From: Zopfochytrium polystomum
Taxonomy: Eukaryota; Chytridiomycota; Chytridiomycetes; Chytridiales; Chytridiaceae
Direction of reading: 5' to 3'
DNA: 64,000 nucleotides
NCBI GenBank assembly: GCA_025765615.1
Contig: JAIVFJ010000204.1
Coordinates: 1 to 64,000, forward strand
Below, in pieces: positions 21,247 through 31,767 of this stretch. A program made the translations under genes and the position numbers. Under the pieces are notes generated by a model. It ran no database searches. It had not been told where the DNA came from and saw only the letters and a list, made by a program, of their open reading frames with translations. Positions within the stretch are counted from its first letter, which is position 1, and every line of letters starts with the position of its first letter.

Positions 21247-22829
21247 TCACTCCAGCGCGTTGTACCAGCCCGACTGGGCTACTACTTCCTTCACGGAGTC
21301 GACCTTGAACCAGAGGTAATCGTGGCCGCCGCGCCAGCTGTAGATGAGTTTCGTCATCGGAGGGCTGGCCTCTTGCGAACCCGTGCCACTTGGGACCACG
21401 GGTCCAGGCATGAGAGGGATGGGCACGTGGTCGGCTTGGTCGCCGTCTGCTGAGGAGAGGAGGATGCGATCTGGTTGACCCATGACGGCAAAGATCTCGG
21501 ACGCTGGTGTTCCAGCGGCGCCAAGGATTTTTCCGAGAGACTGCATAACCCTGCGTGTACGATGAGTCAGCGCGTTAGTCACTTGATCGATCACCACCGA
21601 GCAAACTGGGGCAGCAACTTACAGATGCTTCTTGCCGTTGAATCCGTCCACATCTGCGAGGAGACAGACGCAACGTCAGATCGCCTTTAAGATGCGCAAT
21701 AAACGAAGAACAGGGGCAACAGACCTTTGACGAATTCATCCCCACCCGAGAAATGACCCTTCACGGCCTTGAGCCTCTGAAACTCGACACCCAACGCCGA
21801 CACGTCCATAGTCGCGACATCCTGCTGCTGGTACTCAGCCATCTTCAAGTGCTTTCCCGAGGTGGACGGCGACGATTTAGAATGGGCAGAAGCCGGTTTG
21901 ACGACTTGGCCCGACTGAAGTGGCGGATTCGCTGGTTGCAGTGCCGCGCGGGTTTGCTCCGATCCGACGCCCAGAAGGACCACGACCAAGGTGACGCTGG
22001 CGGCGGTGATCAGGAAGGCGATCAGCCCGAACACGCACTTTGTGAGGATGGATCCAGGGCGGTAGCCTGCGAAACGCGAGGAGATGGTCACGATCTTGCC
22101 CGATTCGTCGCGTTCGCGGTAGCGCCGCTTTCTTCGTACGCGCGAAGGAAGCGTTGGCGATGAGGGCGGGTGGAGAGGTGATGGGGTGATGGCGCCGCTG
22201 TCGTCGTCGTCGCTGTTTGACGAGGTGCTGGAGGGGGGTGTGTGGCTGGTGCAGGGGGGGAGAAGAGGCGCTGCTGATTTGGTTGGAGTTTGTGTGGGGG
22301 TTCCCACAAGAGAGGGTTTTATGGTGGTCAGCAGGGACGAGGACGGCACGGACAAGGACGACGACGGGAGGCGGCGCGGGGATTCGCTGTGCGAGTCTGA
22401 CGACGTAGCGCCGAGCCGCGACACCCTCCTGCGCGGGCTATGGCGTAGATTCGCGCCGCGAGGAGCTGCCTTTGGCCGTGTGGCGGTCCCGGCGTCGGTG
22501 CTGCGATCGGAGTCGTCGTCGGATGATGAAGAGAGGGGGTCGAAGGATTCCGCACCAGAGTCGTCCTGGTGGGAAACGGATCGCTGGGTGGAGGATGCGA
22601 GGGTGTGAAGCGAAGCGGTGGGCCTGGATGCGGCTGCGGCGGCTTCCAGGGAGGAGTCCGGGATGGGGGCGCCGACTTCGACGACCGAGGCGGGGCCAGC
22701 GCCGGAGTCGACGGCGGCGCTCGTTGGATCTGGGGACGACGTGGTGGAAGGAACGGACGGAGGAGTGGGGGTGGGCTTGTCTTGTTTCCCCTTTCTTTCT
22801 TTGTTCTTTCGGCACGGCCACGAAGCCAA
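21247..22829 (-). CDS. single-pass membrane protein with conserved fungal C-terminal domain
   Basis: Three exons: 22829-21725, 21653-21623 and 21550-21247, with clean splice sites; the last intron carries a CTAAC branch-like site. The first about 250 residues are disordered (Ser/Pro/Asp-rich, with a basic RVRRKRRYRER patch). Then comes one membrane helix (CVFGLIAFLITAASVTLVVV), a linker, and a folded C-terminal part with FVKDVDGFNGKKHL, FAVMGQPD, TKLIYSWRGGHDYLWFKVD and QSGWYNALE. The WRGGHDYLWF pattern resembles a short domain seen in uncharacterised fungal proteins. A type II orientation is likely from the basic flank before the helix. The function is unknown. The kinase gene converges on it from the left. 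Confidence 0.8.
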
Positions 22830-23019
22830 CAGGGCCCTAAGTACGCTCCGCGGGACGTGCTTCGTAGCTGGCCGGCTAGTCGCTTCAGTTCTGTTAACTA
22901 GCCTGTGATTCTGTGAAACAGCAAAAAAATACCCGCAAAGAGCGTCATGGACGGGTACCAGCCGGAACTTCGGGGCTGACGCGGAGGGTCTCCGATATGC
23001 AACTTATCAGATAAGTGTT

Positions 23020-23025
23020 TATAAA
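23020..23025 (+). promoter_or_regulatory. TATA box, actin unit 1
   Basis: TATAAA within TTTATAAATGG, at the same place in the repeat as the boxes of units 2 and 3. Confidence 0.55.
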
Positions 23026-23320
23026 TGGAAAAAATTTGCGCTTCCCAGCGATGAGTGCTCTGTGAAACTGAAAGAGCGACCATTTTCAAAACTCAATCTC
23101 GTAGAAGCTCCAGTGCTGATTGTTGCGACTCCGGCTCACGAGCCGGACAGCTCCAGCCAGTACGAAGCTCTTTTCAGCGTGCTCTTCGGATCAAATGCCT
23201 GACGCCTGACAAGAGGCACCACAGAGGCGAAGGCATCAAATCCTCCAAAGCAAATCGAATATATGCATTGAAAAACTCGACCGACCTCCTGGAAGCTCTA
23301 CTCATCTCATTCCGCAGAAA

Positions 23321-24101
23321 ATGGTTCCCATCCTCGACGGCGCTTTCGCGCTTGTTGGCCAATGAAGGCCGGCTTTGGCGGTGAAGAAGCTCCTCGAGCT
23401 ATTTTCCGGTCATCGTCGGTAGTCCTTGTGACAAAGGTGCGATGGTCAGTACGGCGGGAAAAAACTCTTTCGTCGGCGACGAGGCTCAAGCGAAGCGTGG
23501 TATTCTCGAGTTACGGTATGCGGAATCGTTACGGACTGGGATGACATGGAAAAGATATGGTGAGCATTGACTTTCGCCTTATCTCCCAACGCTCGGGTGA
23601 GAGAATCAACTTTGCACATGCAACACTAGGTACCACACTTTCTGCTGCGCCCGACGAGCACCCAGTCCTCCTTACAGAGGCTCCTCTCAACACCAAGGCC
23701 AACCGTGAAAAGATGACAAATTATGTTTGAAACTTTCTATGTCCCTGCCCTCTACGTCTCTATCCAAGCCGTACTTTCGTTGTACGCTTCCGGTCGAACA
23801 ACTGGTATCCTCATGGACTCTGGCGATGGCGTTTCACATGCTGTCCAAATTCATGAGGGATACTCGGTTCGTAAACACACTCTATTTGGAATCGTTCTTC
23901 GCTTGCCGTTCTCACCAAAGTACAGTTCTCGCACGCGATCCAACGCATCAACCTCGCCGGCAGCGAAGGCATGCGCAGGGAGCTCACCGAGCTTGCGCCG
24001 TCGTCGACGACAGTAACGGTGGCTGCGCCACCTGATGGTGGGTGTCAAAGCAGGAGTACCATGAGAGCGGCCCACGTACTGTGCACCGCAAATGCCAGTG
24101 A
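23321..24101 (+). pseudogene. actin pseudogene (unit 1)
   Basis: The start (AAAATGGTTCCC at 23321) and stop (CAGTGA at 24099-24101) line up with the two open actin genes. The frame is broken early, and recognisable pieces appear in different frames: [14 protein letters not shown], [25 protein letters not shown] and the C-terminal HESGPRTVHRKCQ. About 450 bp between the LAG segment (about 23960) and the HRELTEL.PSS segment is deleted. It cannot encode an actin fold. Confidence 0.85.
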
Positions 24102-24885
24102 ATCAAGTTAAACTCGGGATTCTAACCACATTTTATTTACTACATTTTTCCTACTCACGCTGATTTTGTTGAGTCGATGCGAATATCCCTTGTTAAAGAG
24201 TTGCCTTTGGATGGAGATGAAAAATAAAGCGGGGCTGCCCTGGAAGCGACGCCGTAATTAGCATAAGCCTACTCCCAGCCTTGCCAGGGCCACGAGGCCA
24301 ACAGGGCCCTGCGTGCACTCAAATCCCGGCAAAATGCAGGGCGAGCTTCACAGCTGGTCAGCTAGTTGCCTCAGTTCTGTTTGCTCACCCTGTGATCTTG
24401 TAAAAGAGCAAAAAGAACGACAAAGAGCACAGTGGACTCGGGAGGTGACGAGGGGGGCCGCGATTTGCACCTTATTGGATTCCTGCTTGTAAATGGTATA
24501 AATGCGCTTTCCAGCGATGAGTGCGCTGTGAAACTAAAAGCGCGATTGTTGTCAAGTTTCATTGCTGCCGGTTGCGCGCGCCAGACAGCTGCAGCCTGTG
24601 CCGACCCCGTAAGTTCTAGTTCATGTTGGTCTTCATTTTCAGAGGTCTTACGGGCGTAATCGTTTCATAGAGTTAACGATTTTCTTTTGAAGAGTTGCTT
24701 TACAGGTACACCACCGATGGCGTTGCGATGAGCCGTCCGAACAGGAGGTACCATGGATTTGGGTGCGACGGCATCGGTGGATTGTTGTGCGGAGAACTTG
24801 TCACACCCACTTCCCACGCCCGCCAGTGATCAACATTGACGAACTCGTTCGACCTGGAAGCTCTACCCATCTTACTCCGCAGAAA
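24102..24885 (+). other. 3' flank of unit 1 and 5' leader of actin unit 2
   Basis: Contains the repeated upstream block (24280-24570), the TATA box at 24497 and a probable long 5' leader. A GTAAGTTC at about 24609 could open a leader intron, since nearly 390 bp separate the TATA box and the ATG. Confidence 0.5.
24497..24502 (+). promoter_or_regulatory. TATA box, actin unit 2
   Basis: TATAAA within GGTATAAATGCGCTT, a block conserved in unit 3. Confidence 0.6.
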
Positions 24886-26165
24886 ATGGATCAGACCGAC
24901 GGCGGCGTTCCCGCCCTCGTTATCGACAATGGCTCTGCCATGTGCAAGGCGGGCTTCGCTGGTGACGACGGTCCTCGAGCGGTTTTTCCAGCCATCGTCG
25001 GTAGTCCTCGTTACCCAGGGTCGATGGTCGGCATGGTCGGCACGGCGGAAAAGGACTCTTTCGTCGGCGACGAGGCTCAAGCGAATCGTAGTGTTCTCTC
25101 GTTACGGTGTCCGATTCAGAGCGGTATCGTCACAAACTGGGATGACATGGAAAAGATATGGTGGGCATTGACTTTCGTCGTATCCCATAACATTCGGGTG
25201 GGCGAATCAACTTTGCACGTAACACTAGGCACCACACTTTCTGGAAAGAACTTGGTGTTGCGCCCGACGAGCACCCGGTCCTCCTTACAGAGGCTCCTCT
25301 CAACACCAAGGCCAACCGTGAAAAGATGACCCAAATTATGTTTGAAACTTTCAACGTCCCTGCGTTCTACGTCTCCATCCAAGCCGTGCTTTCGTTGTTC
25401 GCTTCTGGTCGAACGACTGGTATCGTCATGGACTCTGGCGATGGCGTTTCACATGCTGTCCCAATTTATGAGGGACACGCGGTCCGTAATGAAATTATCT
25501 GGAGTGTTTCCCAAACGCCGTTCTCACCAAACTCGCATCGAAAGCAGTTCTCGCACGCGATCCAACGCATCAACCTCGCCGGCCACGACCTTACCAAGTA
25601 CCTTCAGCGCATCCTATTGGGCCGCGGCCTCTCGCTCAACGGCAGCTCCGGGTTCGAAGTCGCCCGCGACATGAAAGAAAGGCGGTGCTATGTCGCACTC
25701 GACTACGAGAAAGAAATGACCATCGCCAACATTTCCAGCTCCCTCGAACAAGGATATGAGCTCCCTGACGGCCAAGTAATAACCATTAGCAGCGAGCGCT
25801 TCAAGACGCCCGAAGCGCTCTTCCAACCATCACTGGTTGGCCTGGAATCCCCCGGCATCGCCATGACGACTTACAACTCAATCCTCAAGTGTGACATGGA
25901 CATCCGAACAGAGCTCTACCGCAACGTGGTCCTGTCTGGCGGGACAACTATGTACCCTGGGCTCGCTGACCGCATGCACAGGGAGCTCATCGAGCTGGAA
26001 CGGTCGACGATGCCAGTAAAGGTGGTTGCCCCACCTGAGCGCAAATCTAGTGTCTGGATCGGCGGGTCGATTTTGGGGTCGCTGTCGATATTCCAGCAAA
26101 TGTGGGTGTCAAACCAGGAGTACCATGAGAGTGGCCCGCGTATTGTGCACTTCAAATGCCAGTGA
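24886..26165 (+). CDS. divergent actin (unit 2)
   Basis: Actins are ATP-binding filament proteins. This gene encodes 381 aa from exons 24886-25160, 25229-25481 and 25548-26165. Hallmarks are present: [77 protein letters not shown] and a C-terminal KCQ in place of the usual KCF. It departs from conventional actin in several places. Three extra residues sit in the DNase I-binding loop region ([12 protein letters not shown]). [11 protein letters not shown] replaces the near-invariant [11 protein letters not shown], so the His that is methylated in many actins is Ser. Other changes include RTELYRN and SSVWIGG. The intron positions match unit 3. It is probably a fast-evolving paralogue, not the housekeeping actin; expression is unknown. 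Confidence 0.88.
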
Positions 26166-27456
26166 ATCAAGTTAAGCTCAGGAGGAAAAGGAGTTTCCTG
26201 CACACCACATATGTTTTTTTCGCTTTCCCAGTCACGGACGTTGTTAAAAAAATATGAATACCCCCCTTTGGTTTCGCAAATAGCCGATCTTCAGAACAAA
26301 CTTCATTGAAGGCTCGCCTTTAGATAAACACGAAGAACAAAGCGGGGCTGTCCTGTAATCGACGCCATTAATTAGCATAAAGTGGGGGTGTCAAAATAAA
26401 AATTGTGGTGGGGTTGCTAGTTGACGAGACATCTAGAAGGTACTTGGATAAATAGTAATCAATCAGTAAGGGTTCAAAACTTTAACAGTCCGGCTTCCCG
26501 ATCCGCCGCTCCCGTCAAGAGCACCGTGCCCTGCGAGTGAAGCTGTTAATTAGCATTAAACGTGCCTACTCCCAGCCTTTGCCAGGGCCTCTAAGCCAAC
26601 AGGGCCTTGCGTGCACTCAAATTCCGTCAAAACGCCGGACGAGCTTCGCAGCTAGTCGGCTAGTTGCTATTTCGCTCAGCTTGTGATATTGTGAAAGAGC
26701 AAAACGAACCACAAAAGCACAATGTGACGGGTTCCTGCGGGAACGTTGGGGATGACGACGAGGGGCCGCGATTTTGCATCTTATTTGATTAGTGCTTGAA
26801 AATGGTATAAATGCGCTTACCAGAGTTGAGTGTGCTGTGAAACTGAAATTGTCAAAACTCATTCTCGTATAGTTTCAGTGCTACCGGTGGCGACTGCGGC
26901 TCGTGTACTCCAGCCAGTACGAAACTCAAGTATGGACTCTGCCAGTTCAAGCAATTTGTCTTGATGCTGGTTTTCATTTTGAGAGGTCTTACAGGCGAGT
27001 GATCATTCCATAGAATTTATGCCCGATCCAAGAGTTGCATTAAAGGGTTGATTTTACTGGGGGCTCGTTCGGCTTCAAGCGTTCGGACAGTGCTGCGATT
27101 GAAAGGTCCGAACAGGAGGCACCATGGATGTGTGTGGCAAAGGCATCAATCCTCGATGGCGAATTGGAGGAGGGGTGGATTTTTTCGCGCTTCCAGCAAA
27201 GTGCTTGGATAAGGAGCACAGCCCACACGTGCATGGATTGGCTGCAGAGATCGGTTGTGGGCGCGTTTGAACAGAAGCTGAGAGCAGAAAACACAGGAAA
27301 GAAAAACAGTCAAATTCACCTTCCGTCCACCCCAGGAACGAAACTTGAGGCATCCACGGTCGATTCGAAGGACGCTCGCCAGTGATATATATTAAAGAAC
27401 TTCGACCTCTACCCATCCCATTTCGCTCAAACACTTCGGAAACACACTCAAGGAAA
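26166..27456 (+). other. spacer and 5' leader of actin unit 3
   Basis: Contains the repeated upstream block (26575-26880), the TATA box at 26806 and a long leader of about 640 bp, probably with a leader intron. Short ORFs here are not credible genes. The stretch around 26390-26480 resembles 28940-29070 downstream of unit 3 (TTGGATAAATAGTAATCA against TTGGAAAAATAGGAATCA), so the 3' flank is part of the repeat. Confidence 0.5.
26806..26811 (+). promoter_or_regulatory. TATA box, actin unit 3
   Basis: TATAAA within GGTATAAATGCGCTTAC, matching unit 2. Confidence 0.6.
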
Positions 27457-28722
27457 ATGGTTCAGACGCTCGACGACGTCGCCGCCATCGTTATCGACAA
27501 TGGATCTGGCATGTGCAAGGCCGGCTTCGGCGGTGACGATGCTCCTCGAGCGGTTTTCCCAGCCATCGTCGGGCGCCCTCGTTACCAAGGTGCGATGGTC
27601 GGTATGGCGGAAAAGGACTCTTTCGTTGGCGACGAGGCTCAAGCGAAGCGGGGCATTCTCTCGCTGCGGTATCCGATTGAGCACGGCATCGTTACAAACT
27701 GGGACGACATGGAGAAGATATGGTGGACACCCCGCATCTCTTTCTTTCTTTTTTTCCCTCATTAATTGCACCTGTTGCAAAAGGCATCACACCTTCTACA
27801 ACGAGCTTCGCACTCCACCTGACGAGCACCCAGTTCTACTTACGGAGGCTCCTCTCAACCCCAAAGCTAACCGTGAAAAGATGACCCAAATTATGTTTGA
27901 AACTTTCAACGTCCCTGCCTTTTACGTCTCCATCCAAGCCGTGCTTTCGTTGTACGCTTCTGGTCGAACGACCGGTATTGTTATGGACTCCGGCGATGGC
28001 GTTTCACACGTTGTCCCCATTTATGAGGGATACTCGGTCCGTCATGATACTTCTTTTCAATCATTTTTCACTCGCCGTTCTCACCAAACTCTCACCCAAA
28101 ACAGTTGCCCCACGCAATCCAACGCATCAACCTCGCCGGTCGCGACCTTACCGAGTACCTTCAGCGCATCCTAATGGACCGCGGCTACTCACTCATTGGC
28201 AGCTCCGGGCTCGAGATCGTCCGCGACATCAAAGAGAAGCTCTGTTACGTTGCCCTCGATTACGACCAAGAAATGACCATCGCAAACACCTCCTCCTCCG
28301 TCGAAAAAGCATACGAGCTCCCCGACGGCCAAATCATGACCATCGGCAGCGAGCGCTTCAAGGCGCCCGAAGCACTCTTCCAACCATCACTGGTCGGCCT
28401 GGAATCTCCTGGCATCGCCGAGACGACTTACAACTCCATCCTCAAGAGTGACATGGACGTCCGCAAAGAACTTTACGGCAACGTGGTCTTGTCCGGCGGA
28501 ACGACCATGTACCCCGGGCTCGCCGACCGCATGCACAGGGAGCTCACCCAGCTGGCGCCGTCGTCGATGAAAGTAAGGGTGGTTGCGCCGCCTGAGCGCA
28601 AATATAGCGTCTGGATCGGCGGGTCGATTTTGGCGTCGTTGTCGACGTTCCAGCAAATGTGGGTGTCAAAGCAGGAGTACGATGAGAGCGGCCCGGGTAT
28701 TGTGCATCGCAAATGCCAGTGA
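27457..28722 (+). CDS. actin (unit 3)
   Basis: 378 aa from exons 27457-27722, 27784-28036 and 28105-28722, close to the usual 375. It is nearer to conventional actin than unit 2: [56 protein letters not shown] with the methyl-acceptor His, [73 protein letters not shown] and [12 protein letters not shown]. Scattered changes ([19 protein letters not shown], the final Gln) still set it apart from the highly conserved fungal actin. Both introns sit at the same positions as in unit 2, showing common origin by tandem duplication. Confidence 0.92.
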
Positions 28723-29058
28723 ATCAAGTTAAGCATTGGCGTCAAACGGTTTTCCTCCACACCATATTTTAAATTTTTTTCACTCATACGCACCAATATT
28801 GTTGAATAAATACGAATATCCCTCATGGCTCTGAAACCAAATGATTCTCGTTCAAATTTCTTTATTTAAGACTTGCCTTTGGATTCATACAAAGAACTGA
28901 GCGGGGGGTTTTTTTCCTTCACAACTGACATTGCTCAGCAAACGCTGTCAGTAAGAGGCAATATGTGAGGTGAATTTCGAAACAAAATGTGTTTGGCTTG
29001 CTGAGTGAGAGACATTATGAAGATACTTGGAAAAATAGGAATCATTCAATATAAAGCT
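28723..29058. other. intergenic, end of actin array
   Basis: 3' flank of actin unit 3 with a short T run near 28907. The SOD gene ends at 29059 on the other strand, so the two genes converge. Nothing else seen. Confidence 0.4.
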
Positions 29059-30456
29059 TCAAAACTTGAACAGTCTGGCTTCCCGATCTGCCGCTCCCGT
29101 CAGGAGAACCGCAGCTGTAGCCGTCTCGTTCCTTACTCCGATCACGCCGGCAGCAACACGACCGCCAGACGCGCCAGTGGGTTGCGTCTCACAATCGTCG
29201 TTGTTCGAGTGAACGACGAGGGCGCGACCAAGTATCCCGTGGGACTCTGACGAGTACAAGCTCAACAGCGCAGTGTGCACCTTGAGAGTCGCCCAGCCTC
29301 GATCGTCGGCTTGAATGTTACCGAGATCACCGGCGTGGAGAACGTCGCCAGAGTTGATCTTGATCGTGCCCTCCTTTTGCCTGGGGCATGCGTGCGGCTT
29401 GTCGTCAGGATTGAAATGACCGCCGGTTGTCAGTCCTGTGAGCCCGTCGGTAATATCCTTCAGGGAGCAAAACGAAAGTTGAGCTCCTAAGGGCGAAATG
29501 TAAAGCAGGAACGGATGCTTACTCCGAACTTATGTACATGGATCCCATGCTTTGAGCCAGGTGCCAAGCCAATGAAAGCAGCCTTTATTTTCACTGGGCT
29601 GGAAGGACCATCTTGGGTGAAAATGGCGAGCCCCTTCACGGTCGATCTGCCCAAAGGAGCCACGACCGAAATAGCCTTCTTGCCAGCGGAATTACTACTA
29701 GATGCAGTGTACCAGGAAGGAAAGGTCGTGCCGTTTTTCCATCCGAGGACGCCGATCGCGATCCGCGAGCCCGAGTTGCCTGCTGGCTGCACAAACGGCA
29801 CGTAAGACTGTGAAGATGATATTGGAGAAGCTCAAACCTGCGTCACGCAATCGTCGGCCCCATTGTGGAGAACGACACCCCGCCCGACGATCTGACTCAT
29901 CGAGTCTGTCTGGAGAGTTGCAGACTGTCCGATAGACGGACGGAAGATCGTCACGCTCGCTGTCCCGCCGGCGTCAGATGTGATGTTGCCGATGTCACCG
30001 ACATGGAAGCTGGAGAGGGACAGCGAAGACGCCGAGTCAGGGCATCCGTGTGGGCTTCCAGTAGGATTAAAATGACCGGACAGTGTTGAGCCCGTTCGGT
30101 TATCCGACACATCCTGCACGAAACGATAAAGGTGGTTTAGAGCGGGTTGGGTGGCGGTCAGATCGGCTGCTGCGTCCCACCCCGAATGCGTGAAAATGAA
30201 TCCCGTGAACGGTGTTTGGTGCTAGATCTTTGAGAACGATCTCAATGTATGTGGTTTGAAAGTCTGCTGACTGCGCGAAGGTTAACGTCCCTGACGCGGT
30301 GTTGTTCACTGTCGGGGCAAGAACCGCCACGGCCTTGTAAGGAAAGTCTCCGTCAACGGAAGCCAACGTCAGAGGCGCTGGTAGAGCTCGAGCGACTGTG
30401 GTCCAGAGTAGAACCGAGGCGACGGCAAGGACCCACTGGATGATGTTGGTGTGCAT
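29059..30456 (-). CDS. secreted two-domain Cu/Zn superoxide dismutase
   Basis: Cu/Zn SODs convert superoxide to hydrogen peroxide and oxygen. This 404-aa protein has a signal peptide (IIQWVLAVASVLLWTTVARA) and two complete SOD domains in a row, from exons 30456-30181, 30113-29838, 29786-29523 and 29457-29059. Each domain is built from two exons split at the same place, right after HxHxFG. Metal ligands are kept in both: HGIHFHAFG and HGIHVHKFG, GHFNP with HGCP or HACP, HVGDIGN and HAGDLGN, VVLHNGADD and VVHSNNDD. The usual RIACG cysteine is replaced (SRIAIG, GRVAAG); a DDC cysteine may pair with the HGCP or HACP one. Two active extracellular domains are expected. A broken sister gene lies directly upstream in the same orientation. 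Confidence 0.9.
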
Positions 30457-30517
30457 CGTTGGAGCTGACTGGACAAAGAATTGTCTTGAATTTGAAACTC
30501 CGCGGATGATTTTTCCG

Positions 30518-31565
30518 TCATAGCGGGGATGCCGGACAACGGATTCCAATCACACCAGCAGCGATCCGGGCACCAGAAGATCTGGCTGGCTGGGAAGCAC
30601 AATCGTCTCTGGCTCCGTGAATCACAATCGCACGGCCAAGAACGCTGCGGGCTCCCGAGATGTCCAGCATGTTGCGATGCATTTGCGGCAACATCTTCTT
30701 GAACATTGCTGAGGCATCCGTGAGGCTAGTTGAACGGATTGAAGTGACCGCCCGCCGTTTGGCCGGCCATCTTATCGGAGAGGTCCTGGAATTCTGGAAT
30801 TGCCCAGGGCGTAATAATAGCAATTGCAGATCTGCTCCCCGATTCTCCATCGGCACGCTTTTCTGCGCGTGCTGGAAACTCGGTTCCGGATTTCCACCCA
30901 ACCATCCCAATTGCAATCCACGACCCCGAGTTTCCAACAGGCTACTTAGATTAGTTAGCAAGGCTGATATGACAAACCACAAACCTGAGATGTCTAATCG
31001 TCCGGAGGCACCTCTTCCAACAATGTACCCTGGCGAGCCTGGGTTTAGGGGCGCAGATAGTCCGATCGAGGGGCGAAAGACTGTGAGTGTGCGGAACCAC
31101 GAGCATCGACTGTGATGTTTCCAATATCACCAAAGTGATAGCTTGAAAGTTGATCGAGCGACAGGGGGTTTGGACACCCGTGCGGTTTCCCAGAAGGATT
31201 GAAATGCCCCGAAAGTGAATTGCCGCCTTCGTTGTCCGATAGATCCTCGATCAAAGCAATTAGGTGTGCACAAACAAGGGATCCTTCATGCACGGCGAGA
31301 GCAATACCCCAAACTCGCGGAAATGGACTCCGTGAACGCTGTTAGGAACCAGATTTTCGAGCTCGATCTCGATGAGAGCAAACTTGAAGGCGGTTGCTTG
31401 CAACAGGGTTATTGTTCCGACGCCAGCGTTGTTCGCAGTTGGAGACAAGGTGGCTAGCGCTTTGTAGGGGTAGTTGAGGTCGGAAAACATCTGGACCGTG
31501 GGAAGTGCCGAGGCAACAGCGGACATCATCATGAGAAGGATGATGAATGATTGCATCGTTTGCAT
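30518..31565 (-). pseudogene. broken two-domain Cu/Zn SOD copy
   Basis: Tandem paralogue of the SOD gene at 29059-30456. Exon 1 (31565-31318) has a signal peptide (MQTMQSFIILLMMMSAVASA) and a first half-domain in which HxHxFG reads HFREFG, losing one copper ligand. Exon 2 (from 31245) keeps GHFNPSGKPHGCP and YHFGDIGN, then the frame breaks near 31060. The first half of domain 2 is mostly gone. The end keeps VLGRAIVIHGARDDC and ARIAAGVIG in an open frame. Several lesions make a functional product unlikely, though a truncated secreted first domain might still be made. Confidence 0.8.
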
Positions 31566-31767
31566 CCTTAAAAAACGACAGAGTTAAATGTGATTTTTTA
31601 TAAATTGCTGGAAGGAACCGAGACTAAATAAGATTCCTAATGTCTCCCAGTTCCGCAGAAAATCGGCTAGAACCGGGAACCGCCACAGCTTGCGCTATGT
31701 TGACGTCAATAGCGCTACGGCTGCACAGTCGTTGATTAGATGTCACTCGAAACTCATTTTTGCATTT

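Larger units (their letters stand above)
22815..28900 (+). repeat. tandem array of three actin-gene units
   Basis: Three units share not only the actin frame but also about 300 bp of upstream DNA and part of the 3' flank. Upstream blocks are at 22815-23115, 24280-24570 and 26575-26880, each with GCCA.CAGGGCC, a CAGCT.GTC.GCTAGT-like segment and a TATAAATG box. 3' blocks contain AGCGGGGCTG.CCTG. Unit 1 is shortened and its gene broken; units 2 and 3 are open. Unit length is about 1.5-2.3 kb. Confidence 0.85.
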
